DNA from: Treponema sp.
Lineage (GTDB): Bacteria; Spirochaetota; Spirochaetia; Treponematales; Treponemataceae
DNA: 37,788 nt
Assembly: GCA_024695475.1 (NCBI GenBank)
Contig: JAILIC010000073.1
Location: 1-37,788, forward strand
Direction: 5' to 3'
The first letter of the stretch is position 1; each line of letters starts with the position of its first letter. The position numbers and the translations under genes are program-made. This document shows positions 18,581 to 24,829 of this stretch, one piece after another. The notes under the pieces are model-generated. The model did no database searches. It saw only the letters and a list, made by a program, of their open reading frames with translations, and had not been told where the DNA came from.

Positions 18581-19075
18581 TTATAAATCGTAATTCTTGA
18601 ATTGTTCTTTTATAAAACTCAGGGCACGGTTATGTGCCAATTTGACACGGCCATAACTTATCTGCATTTTTGTAGCGATATCAGTAAGACTCAGATTTTT
18701 GTAATAATGAAAGATGATGACCCTCCGTTCCATATCACCAAGGAGCGCCAGAGCATCCGCCAGAAAATCCAGTGTTGTCTGTTTTAAAAACTCATCTTCG
18801 ATACAAGAGGCAGCTTCCAGTGACTCTGGAATTTCCTCATGTCGTTTACGCGTGCGATAATAATCAATGACAAGATTTTGGGTAGTACGATAAATAAAGC
18901 TTGATACGGAATTGGGATCCCCACGATAGGAGTTGCCGGTGCTGACAATTTTGGTAAATACGGTTGAAACTAAATCCTCACAATCAGTAGTGTTAGAAAT
19001 ATGAGAAAAAATATACCTGCTAACACTATCTTTATACTGATGCCAGATTGCAGTATAGTCGAGCTGGGTATTCAT
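18581..19075 (-). CDS. ECF (sigma-70 family) RNA polymerase sigma factor
   Basis: Small sigma factor of 164 residues with only regions 2 and 4, as in extracytoplasmic-function sigmas. Region 2 is at about 13-79 (DCEDLVSTVFTKI, FIYRTTQNLVIDYYRTRKR) and region 4 at about 105-155 (LLGDMERRVIIFHYYKNLSLTDIATKMQISYGRVKLAHNRALSFI, with the helix-turn-helix). GAGG precedes the ATG by 6 bases. It lies downstream of the peptide precursor genes, and two of these carry a shared promoter-like element not of the sigma-70 type, so it is the natural candidate to transcribe them. No typical ZAS/RseA anti-sigma gene is adjacent; the next gene encodes a DUF805 membrane protein. Confidence 0.88.
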   Translation of the reverse strand: MNTQLDYTAIWHQYKDSVSRYIFSHISNTTDCEDLVSTVFTKIVSTGNSYRGDPNSVSSFIYRTTQNLVIDYYRTRKRHEEIPESLEAASCIEDEFLKQTTLDFLADALALLGDMERRVIIFHYYKNLSLTDIATKMQISYGRVKLAHNRALSFIKEQFKNYDL

Positions 19076-19184
19076 TCAATACCTCATCCGACCCTACAGA
19101 CGTATAATCTACAGTTTACCAAAATTGATTTCATATATATAAGTATATTTTAACACTACTCTTTCAATTTGGCAATTTTACAAT

Positions 19185-19394
19185 TCACTTTTTTCTCATC
19201 TCAGGAGGAATATCTTTTTGTTCTGTATTACCTGCAGCACTAAGCAGATCAAGTGTATCATCATCAAGAGGGATAGTATTAAAAGGATTATAAGCAGAAG
19301 AAAGCGTTTCATTGATAATGGCTTCTAACTTTTTATTGGGAGTAAAAGAATAGTAATCAAATAATGCATATAGCATCTTCTTTGTCTTTTTCAT
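19185..19394 (-). CDS. Small protein with RiPP-leader-like motif (possible precursor)
   Basis: Unrecognised 69-residue protein beginning MKKTKKMLYALFDYYSF and ending in a charged tail (TEQKDIPPEMRKK). Residues about 42-56 read IPLDDDTLDLLSAAGN, resembling the LDDSDLDAVAGG end of the proteusin-type leader nearby, so it may be another leader-type peptide with a 13-residue follower, or a small partner or regulatory protein. No Cys. The ATG at 19394 was chosen because it follows a GAGAGAT stretch; an in-frame ATG at 19454 would add 20 residues but has no ribosome site and would place a GC-rich hairpin inside the coding region. Lies between the Nif11 precursor and the sigma gene. Confidence 0.5.
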   Translation of the reverse strand: MKKTKKMLYALFDYYSFTPNKKLEAIINETLSSAYNPFNTIPLDDDTLDLLSAAGNTEQKDIPPEMRKK

Positions 19395-19422
19395 CTTATA
19401 TCTCTCACAAGCAGTTTTCTCG

Positions 19423-19439
19423 CCGAGGTCTAGCCTCGG
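19423..19439 (-). other. GC-rich hairpin before the small ORF
   Basis: CCGAGG and CCTCGG pair perfectly across a 5-base loop, standing out in AT-rich surroundings. There is no U tract on either side, so it is not a standard terminator. It lies 28 bases before the chosen start at 19394 and about 57 bases after the Nif11 precursor stop, and may stabilise or process the precursor mRNA. Confidence 0.5.
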
Positions 19440-19496
19440 TACCCAGTAATACATACTAGCAGAATATACTTACTTGGACTTGGCATCTAAAAGGTC

Positions 19497-19826
19497 TTAC
19501 GTTCTTCGTATGCCATATTCTTTTTTATATATCCATCCCTTCCTTTTGAGAAATGCCATCAAGTCACCTAATCCACCTTGTCCACCACCAGCTACAGCAT
19601 CAAGTTCATCCTTATCAAGCATTTCATCTCCAGTCTGGTGCGCAGCAGCAAGCAACTCATCAGCAGTAAACTTATATCCATGTTTTTTTGCAAAGTCTGC
19701 GATAACCGAAGCCTGTGCAGCAGAATTCTGATCAAGTACCTTTTGAGCAGCTTGTGTCAATTCATTTTGCAATACCTCAGTATTAGAAAGTTCTTCAAAG
19801 AACTTCTTGATATTTTCTTGTGACAT
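19497..19826 (-). CDS. Nif11-type RiPP precursor peptide with basic, Cys-free core
   Basis: Peptide of 109 residues. The leader matches the Nif11-like family: MSQENIKKFFEEL at the start, ADFAKKHGYKFTADELLAAA in the middle (44-62), an acidic linker, and LDKDELDAVAGGG with a double-glycine cleavage site at 80-81. The remaining 28 or so residues form the core: Gly-rich first (GQGGLGDLMAFL), then basic and aromatic (KRKGWIYKKEYGIRRT). It has no Cys, unlike the two other precursors, so thioether formation is not possible; Lys, Trp and Tyr are candidate sites. The start at 19826 has AGGAGG 7 bases upstream, far better than a Met at 19853. It has its own promoter-like element at 19877-19935. Confidence 0.88.
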   Translation of the reverse strand: MSQENIKKFFEELSNTEVLQNELTQAAQKVLDQNSAAQASVIADFAKKHGYKFTADELLAAAHQTGDEMLDKDELDAVAGGGQGGLGDLMAFLKRKGWIYKKEYGIRRT

Positions 19827-19876
19827 CGGCATTCCTCCTAATAATACAAACATTGCACATATTGCGCCTATATTTT

Positions 19877-19935
19877 TAGACGAGCAAGTTTCATTTATGG
19901 CAGTTTTTTTATGATTTTTTTTCAGTTTTTTTTGA
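19877..19935 (-). promoter_or_regulatory. Shared promoter-like element, copy 1 (upstream of Nif11 precursor)
   Basis: 59-bp stretch almost identical to 24772-24829: one substitution plus length changes in two T/A runs. On the minus strand it reads A8-CTG-A8-TCAT-A7-CTG, then CCATAAATGAAACTTG, then CTCGTCTA. A plausible reading is an A-tract UP-like region, a -35 of AAACTGCC type and a -10 of CGTCTA, separated by 16 bases, the layout of ECF promoters. Similarity ends right after CGTCTA, as expected for a promoter. The precursor ATG is 50 bases downstream. Confidence 0.65.
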
Positions 19936-19955
19936 ACTAGATTAAAAAAGAAAGA

Positions 19956-20198
19956 TTACTGCTTTGTTGTCAATTTTTTTATTGAGCGGACAACATCTTC
20001 AACAGTTTTATACTTATCCAGCTGATCCGTCGGAATTTGTATATGAAACATAGCTTCTAACTCTACAAGCACACTAAAAAGCGTAAGAGAATCAAACCCA
20101 GCTTCTTGGAACAGCTGAGTTTGCATAGTAATTTCTTTTCCATGGGCATAGTCTGCTACAATTTCTTGTACTGTACAAAATATCTGTTCAATTTCCAT
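19956..20198 (-). CDS. Acyl carrier protein dedicated to the peptide cluster
   Basis: ACP of 80 residues. The phosphopantetheine site is in GFDSLTLFSVLVELE (Ser 37), with the usual four-helix layout: helix I 1-18, helix II 36-51, helix III near 56-62 (IPTDQLDKY), helix IV 64-76 (TVEDVVRSIKKL). It holds acyl groups as thioesters after activation by a phosphopantetheinyl transferase encoded elsewhere. It is not beside fab genes, as a housekeeping acpP normally is, but lies between two peptide precursor genes downstream of radical SAM and GNAT genes. It therefore probably supplies an acyl chain for peptide lipidation (inference). A weak GGGAT precedes the ATG. Confidence 0.88.
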   Translation of the reverse strand: MEIEQIFCTVQEIVADYAHGKEITMQTQLFQEAGFDSLTLFSVLVELEAMFHIQIPTDQLDKYKTVEDVVRSIKKLTTKQ

Positions 20199-20215
20199 TG
20201 TATCATCCCAGAATA

Positions 20216-20245
20216 GTGGAGTATACCACTAACGATATACTCCAC
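20216..20245 (-). other. Perfect 10-bp hairpin between NHLP precursor and ACP
   Basis: GTGGAGTATA (20216-20225) is the exact complement of TATACTCCAC (20236-20245), with a 10-base loop. It sits 33 bases after the precursor stop and 17 bases before the ACP start. Neither strand has a U run after it. It may block 3' decay so that precursor mRNA outnumbers downstream mRNA, or be a protein-binding dyad. Confidence 0.6.
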
Positions 20246-20278
20246 ATTGATTCAAAAAGCCGTTGCAATTACTTTAAA

Positions 20279-20632
20279 TCATACCTTTTTAGAAACTTCT
20301 GCGTTTCCAGCACAAGCATTGGCACCACAACCTTTAGCCCCACATGCCTCGGCACTTGCACTTGGATTGTATACACCGCCAGCAACAGCATCAAGATCTG
20401 AATCATCCAAGGCTTTATTATCAAAATGTGGCAGTATAAAAGTTGCTGCATATGCAGGATCTTCCTCGATAATACGAATCTTAAAAGACGAAGGAATTTC
20501 TTTACCTACCACCGAGGTTATTGCTCCATTAGGATTAGCAAGCAACTCTTTGCGGAATGCCGGATCTTTTGCTGCCTTTTTAACAATATTTTCATAAGCA
20601 GCATCCATTTCTTCTTTTGTCCAATTTTCCAT
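20279..20632 (-). CDS. Proteusin-type (NHLP leader) RiPP precursor A
   Basis: Precursor of 117 residues. Residues 1-86 form a nitrile-hydratase-alpha-like leader (MENWTKEEMDAAYENIVKKA, DPAFRKELLANPNGAI, PSSFKIRIIEEDPAYAATFILP) ending in LDDSDLDAVAGG, cleaved presumably after Gly 86. The 31-residue core has three Cys exactly five residues apart (97, 102, 107) in CGAKGCGANACAGN. The pentad pattern suggests repeated thioether or similar crosslinks. It is not a nitrile hydratase: the catalytic Cys cluster and most of the enzyme are absent. AAGGAGG precedes the ATG by 7 bases. It follows the epimerase-like gene by 21 bases. Confidence 0.92.
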   Translation of the reverse strand: MENWTKEEMDAAYENIVKKAAKDPAFRKELLANPNGAITSVVGKEIPSSFKIRIIEEDPAYAATFILPHFDNKALDDSDLDAVAGGVYNPSASAEACGAKGCGANACAGNAEVSKKV

Positions 20633-20653
20633 AATTGAACCTCCTTACTTTAT

Positions 20654-21991
20654 TTATACGGTTGCACCCGAATGAATGCATCGCAGATAGCCCCTTGTGT
20701 AGAGCATATCTAGCTTCTGCTTTACATCATCCAGCACAAAACCGTTTATTCCCACATTTTTACTAATTTCAGCAAGTGTCGTTCCTTTACGACAAAGTTC
20801 TAAACTCTGCGAAAGCACTTTGTTTACCCGCATGCGGCAGCGCATTCCCTGCTGTGTAAACGTATACTCGTTGTTTTGGTGTGCTAAAGTTGTATAGGTA
20901 TTGAAACTTAAGTGGTCATGTATCTGAATTTCATCCCGAACATGCATATTAAGCAGCACTCTAAGTGCCTGGCGAAATTCCGCTGCATCAGAAAACTGTC
21001 TGCTTTCATGAATGCGTATTCCCGTAGGAAACTGTTCCGAAGGTGTTTCCGGTTCAACAAAGCTCACAGTACACCGTACCATGTTCACAAGTATTCCTGC
21101 AATGCAGGATATACTATATGGTAAACTACCTGTCTTTTCTTTTGCCCTTCCCGAGGCCGCATAAAACCGGACAGATTCAGGATTATTAGGCAGCAGTTCT
21201 ATGTCTTCCAGCTCTTCCGGCGAATATGCTGACATAATGGCATAAAATTGAGCCCTGTTACGTATGGAAATACGAACAGCCGCATCAGCAAGCTCTTTTT
21301 TACCGATCCATGCCAAAAATGCTCTGAATTGCTCTGGATCACGTTCTGCAATTGCTGTTGTAGTTTGGGGTATAGTCCCAAATACTGAGCGAAAATCCGT
21401 AAGAAATCGCTTATAATCAGGATTTTCAAGCGGTTCGGTAGCAAAATAACACGGAGCACTTGCACAGACCTGTCCCACCAGTTCCTTTGCTGCAATAAGC
21501 ACTTCCTTCCACAAAGCTGCATTTGTTTTTGTATAGGAAAAGTGTTTTTTTAAAGCAGGAGCTTCTAGTCCGCAGAAGGGGCATTGCACACCGCAACCAT
21601 CGGAAAGTTCCCAAGCCAGAGGATAATAGCGTAGATATGCATAACTTCGCAGCATAGGTTCTTCAAGAAAAATCCTATTTCTTGTAATCTGCAGATTACG
21701 AAAAAAGGCTGGATCAGTAAACTGCTCACGAGCAATTCGCACATCTATATCAGCATGTATTTTTTGAGCCTTTGGTAGATATGCAGCTAAAAAGGGGTTC
21801 TCTGTCGGGGAATTTGTCGTAAGTTTTGCAAAAAGCTTTTTCACTTCTGCCGGTTGGACATTGACCTTTAAACGGGAAAGCAATCCTTCAGCATCAGCAG
21901 TAGACTCACCATGAGCAAACTGCTCTGCAAGAGTCGGTTCAACCTGACAAAACTCATACAGTCGTTTTAAAACTACATAAGAAAAAGTCAT
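20654..21991 (-). CDS. Radical SAM peptide epimerase, PoyD/OspD family
   Basis: Protein of 445 residues. The cluster-binding motif is CGVQCPFC (Cys 133, 137, 140), inside WELSDGCGVQCPFCGLEAP. With the following YTKTNAALWKEVL, CYFATEPLENPDYKRFLTDF and GTIPQTTTAIAERDP this closely resembles the family that converts L- to D-residues in proteusins. The N-terminal 110 residues are helical and may bind the leader; the C-terminal 55 look like a winged helix (LSQSLELCRKGTTLAEISKNVGING). The hydrogen-donating Cys cannot be assigned without an alignment; Cys 296 and 307 are candidates. Start overlaps the upstream SPASM gene by 4 bases (ATGA), so the two enzymes are translationally coupled. Confidence 0.85.
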   Translation of the reverse strand: MTFSYVVLKRLYEFCQVEPTLAEQFAHGESTADAEGLLSRLKVNVQPAEVKKLFAKLTTNSPTENPFLAAYLPKAQKIHADIDVRIAREQFTDPAFFRNLQITRNRIFLEEPMLRSYAYLRYYPLAWELSDGCGVQCPFCGLEAPALKKHFSYTKTNAALWKEVLIAAKELVGQVCASAPCYFATEPLENPDYKRFLTDFRSVFGTIPQTTTAIAERDPEQFRAFLAWIGKKELADAAVRISIRNRAQFYAIMSAYSPEELEDIELLPNNPESVRFYAASGRAKEKTGSLPYSISCIAGILVNMVRCTVSFVEPETPSEQFPTGIRIHESRQFSDAAEFRQALRVLLNMHVRDEIQIHDHLSFNTYTTLAHQNNEYTFTQQGMRCRMRVNKVLSQSLELCRKGTTLAEISKNVGINGFVLDDVKQKLDMLYTRGYLRCIHSGATV

Positions 21992-23313
21992 ACATGCTCC
22001 GTCTTTTGAGCTCTCTGTTTTTGCTCAAAATGTAATTCCAACAATTCTTCCAGATGATCACGGAAATAAGAACAGCAATCTCTGTTTCCTTTATCCATCA
22101 AATTGCGCAGCCGTATTTTATGACAGCCGCCGTCACATACCGGAAAATAAAAACAGTTCTTACATTCCTCAGATTCAAGATAGGACGCACCTACCATTCC
22201 CCGTGCATATAAAGACATATTCCAGTTAGTAAAATCATCTATATGACCAATAACCATTTCTGGTAGACCTATATCATCCCAACATTTATACAGTTCTCCG
22301 TCAGGACCCACGACATAGGCATTGTGGCGCGTAAGTGTACAGCCGTAACTTGCCATATGTGGAAACAAAGACATTGCCTCGACACCTTCTTCCCGTGCAA
22401 TGTCGGCAACAAATTTACCTGTCAGTGAAGAATCAAAAAAACAACTTGCATCAGGATGTCCATCTCCCTTTACAAATCCTGGATAGACAAATATACGTTT
22501 TCCATATGTGTCGGTATATTGCTCTTTTATCAGCCGATATACATCTATATAGTCTGCCTTGTTACGCATATCAACATTAACCCTGATTTGAACAATACCC
22601 TTGTAATCTGAATTCATAATTTTATTTAGATTTTCTAATATCCGATCAAATGTCCCCTTTCCGTCAACTTGGAATCTTCGGCTGTCATGAGTTTCTTTAC
22701 AGCCATCTAAAGTTATTTGTATACGATCTATATGCAGCATATTTAAATCAGAAATAATGCTGTCATCAAACAGACTGCCGTTAGTTACCAGCATGGCAGT
22801 ATAATCATAGTTTGCTTCCTTGAATTTAGCATCAAGCTCACGGATACGCTCTATACCTAAGAGCGGCTCGCCTCCGTACCAGATAATGTTGAGTTTATCC
22901 ATTTTTTTATGCATTGCAATAAAGTCCAGCAATTTTTGTGCAGTCTCATGTGACATAGGCTTGCCAGTACGGTTGCTCTCGTAACAATAGGAACATGCAA
23001 AGTTGCAGTTTCTGGTAATTGCTACGGTCAACAGCAAAGAGGTAGCGGCATAAGCTGCGGTAAGCCTTCGCATTTTTAATATATTATAAAAGTCATCATC
23101 CTGCGAATCTTCAACAATACAGCCTAAGTGCCTGAGTGTGAGATATAACTGCGGCTGCTCAGAAAAATCATAAGCGTCAGGGTTCTGTTTAATACAAAGG
23201 ACAGCCTCTGCAGCCTGATCAGACAACTGCAAAAAAGAACCTGCAGCGGCATTATACAAAAGCCATCCGTTTCGTTTAGATTTAAACAGACGGTTATACC
23301 GAGACCACTTCAT
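21988..23313 (-). CDS. Radical SAM/SPASM peptide maturase
   Basis: Protein of 441 residues. Residues 1-80 (MKWSRYNRLFKSKRNGWLLYNAAAG, LSDQAAEAVLCI, LRHLGCIVED) resemble the PqqD/RRE-like leader-binding region found at the start of many RiPP maturases. The radical SAM domain has CNFACSYC (Cys 103, 107, 110) and GGEP (147-150). The C-terminal SPASM region supplies further iron-sulfur ligands: Cys 325, 344, 384, 387, 393, 397 and 413 or 414. SPASM enzymes make thioether, C-C or ether crosslinks; with Cys-rich cores next door a thioether is the first guess. Start ATG at 23313 has AGGAGAG about 11 bases upstream. Coupled to the epimerase by ATGA. Confidence 0.9.
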   Translation of the reverse strand: MKWSRYNRLFKSKRNGWLLYNAAAGSFLQLSDQAAEAVLCIKQNPDAYDFSEQPQLYLTLRHLGCIVEDSQDDDFYNILKMRRLTAAYAATSLLLTVAITRNCNFACSYCYESNRTGKPMSHETAQKLLDFIAMHKKMDKLNIIWYGGEPLLGIERIRELDAKFKEANYDYTAMLVTNGSLFDDSIISDLNMLHIDRIQITLDGCKETHDSRRFQVDGKGTFDRILENLNKIMNSDYKGIVQIRVNVDMRNKADYIDVYRLIKEQYTDTYGKRIFVYPGFVKGDGHPDASCFFDSSLTGKFVADIAREEGVEAMSLFPHMASYGCTLTRHNAYVVGPDGELYKCWDDIGLPEMVIGHIDDFTNWNMSLYARGMVGASYLESEECKNCFYFPVCDGGCHKIRLRNLMDKGNRDCCSYFRDHLEELLELHFEQKQRAQKTEHV

Positions 23314-23386
23314 AATTAGTACTACTCTCCTTTAAAACACTGCATCACCGGAATCTTCACAGCCAATAGCAGTGCGTTACACAAAA

Positions 23387-24289
23387 CTATAATGCCTCAT
23401 TAATTCTGATAGACATACAGGTTTCAATACTTTCTTGACTGTATGCGCCTAAAAAATGTCGTACAAAATACTGCATGGCTGTATTTTTAGTCAGTATCGC
23501 AAAACGACACTGTACATACTGCTTTGAAAACTGGTGTATCATACAGCCAGCAAAATACATACCAATACCCTTAGGGCGGTATTCTGGAAGTATATAAAAT
23601 CGATTGATTTCCATGGTTTTAGCATCTGCTTCATGAAAATTCATCCAACCAAACAAAGTTTTATCTTTTGCAGATACACAGAACATGCCCTCTATACCTG
23701 CATGTTGCATTCCGTTAAAAGGCAGTAAAGACTGAACTTCTTTATCAGCATCTTTAAGCACACTAAGCTGACCATACATATCTTGTGTGCAACCTGCATA
23801 CGGAATGAGTACGGCACCTTTTTGCCTCAGCAGATCTTCAGTACAATCACTAATACGTTTGTTAGCTGTAATTAAAGAATGTAAATCCAGCAAAAACCAA
23901 TTGACAAGCAACTCATGAGCAAGCTCAATTCCCGGAATTTCCCGCAATATCAAATGGTATGGATCTTTTTCTTTGCAATGAACATACCGCCAGTATAATG
24001 CATGTACGCAAAAACGCTCTTGTACCACGTCAAAAAACAATCTTACCATTCGACGGATCAAATCAGCCGTCCGATACAGTTTTTCCAGATACAGCAAAGT
24101 TATCAGACAACCATCACCAGTATCAGCCATGCAACCGGTAATAATACCGATAAAAGTGTCTTTATCTTTCCATACGAGTGCAATTAGCCGACTGTCGTTT
24201 TTTACCTCAAACGATATACTGTCAGATATCTGGAACAAACGCACAGCCTGCTTAATCTGTTCCAGATCAGTTAAAATAATAGTTTCCAT
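23387..24289 (-). CDS. Two-domain GNAT-family acyltransferase
   Basis: Protein of 300 residues with two GNAT-like halves. The second is clear: MEINRFYILPEYRPKGIGMYFAGCMI, with the acyl-CoA (or phosphopantetheine) binding loop RPKGIG at 238-243 and the following helix. The first half (GDGCLITLLYLEKLYRTADLIRRMVRLF, 58-85) is degenerate and lacks the glycine loop. In proteusin and Nif11-type clusters, GNAT enzymes of this tandem sort are known to attach fatty acyl chains to Lys or Orn side chains (selidamides); the neighbouring ACP fits that role. Self-resistance acetylation is the alternative. The ATG at 24289 is preferred over a TTG at 24322; ribosome site is weak. Confidence 0.8.
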   Translation of the reverse strand: METIILTDLEQIKQAVRLFQISDSISFEVKNDSRLIALVWKDKDTFIGIITGCMADTGDGCLITLLYLEKLYRTADLIRRMVRLFFDVVQERFCVHALYWRYVHCKEKDPYHLILREIPGIELAHELLVNWFLLDLHSLITANKRISDCTEDLLRQKGAVLIPYAGCTQDMYGQLSVLKDADKEVQSLLPFNGMQHAGIEGMFCVSAKDKTLFGWMNFHEADAKTMEINRFYILPEYRPKGIGMYFAGCMIHQFSKQYVQCRFAILTKNTAMQYFVRHFLGAYSQESIETCMSIRINEAL

Positions 24290-24348
24290 GAATAAACGTA
24301 TGTATGCGATCCTAATCGACAAGAAACGAAAGGCGCGCGACTATAGAC

Positions 24349-24702
24349 TCATTTAAAACCAAGTTTTCCAGCACAAGCATCTGCAGGGCAAGGACCAACT
24401 GCAAATGCAGCGGCACAAGCACTGACAACTAATACAAAGGAGATGCCTCCCGCAGCTTTATCCAGTGCATTTTCGTCCAGTTCATCGCTTACAAGATCGG
24501 GAATAACAAGAGTTGATGCATAGTTCGGATCCTGCTCTATAACTTTTATGGCACATCCGTCAGGAAGTGCTTTACCAGCCAGTTTTTCTATTGTCTTATT
24601 TGCATCTGTAAGCAAATTCTTACGAAATTCTGCATCGTGCGATGCCTTTACCTGTATCTGCTGATACAAAGTTTCCATTTCTTTCTGAGTCCACTCTTCC
24701 AT
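24349..24702 (-). CDS. Proteusin-type (NHLP leader) RiPP precursor B
   Basis: Paralogue of precursor A, also 117 residues and alignable without gaps through the 86-residue leader (MEEWTQKEMETLYQQIQVKA, DAEFRKNLL, CAIKVIEQDPNYASTLVIPD, then LDENALDKAAGG). The GG falls at 85-86 in both. The 31-residue core starts hydrophobic (ISFVLVVSACAAAFAVG) and ends CPADACAGKLGFK, with Cys 96, 105 and 110. The last two Cys have the same spacing and context as in A (Cys-x-Ala-Asx-Ala-Cys-Ala-Gly); the first is four residues further away. A Cys at 50 lies in the leader. AGGAGG precedes the ATG by 6 bases. First gene of the cluster, behind the copy-2 promoter element. Confidence 0.92.
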   Translation of the reverse strand: MEEWTQKEMETLYQQIQVKASHDAEFRKNLLTDANKTIEKLAGKALPDGCAIKVIEQDPNYASTLVIPDLVSDELDENALDKAAGGISFVLVVSACAAAFAVGPCPADACAGKLGFK

Positions 24703-24771
24703 TTATTACCTCCTATTTGCTGTAAAAATCTGCAGGCAAACAACAGCAAACCAAATATACGTACATATATC

Positions 24772-24829
24772 TAGACGAACAAGTTTCATTTATGGCAGTT
24801 TTTTTTATGATTTTTTCAGTTTTTTTTGA
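24772..24829 (-). promoter_or_regulatory. Shared promoter-like element, copy 2 (upstream of NHLP precursor B)
   Basis: 58-bp near-copy of the element at 19877-19935, on the same strand, 69 bases before the precursor ATG. On the minus strand: A8-CTG-A6-TCAT-A8-CTGCC, then ATAAATGAAACTTGTT and CGTCTA. Downstream of CGTCTA the two copies diverge at once. This should drive the whole precursor B, GNAT, SPASM, epimerase, precursor A, ACP run. Confidence 0.65.

Noticed and set aside
19896..19935. Long T runs on the plus strand as possible terminators
   Set aside because: No hairpin precedes them and no plus-strand gene ends here; the same sequence recurs at 24790-24829 upstream of another minus-strand precursor, which fits a promoter element.
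19956..20198. Housekeeping acpP of fatty acid synthesis
   Set aside because: No fab, plsX or rnc gene is adjacent; it is embedded between peptide precursor genes and is divergent from the highly conserved AcpP sequence around the Ser site.
20279..20632. Nitrile hydratase alpha subunit
   Set aside because: Only a leader-length stretch resembles it; the catalytic metal-binding Cys cluster is absent, the protein is 117 residues and ends in a GG site plus short Cys-rich core, so it is an NHLP-type precursor.
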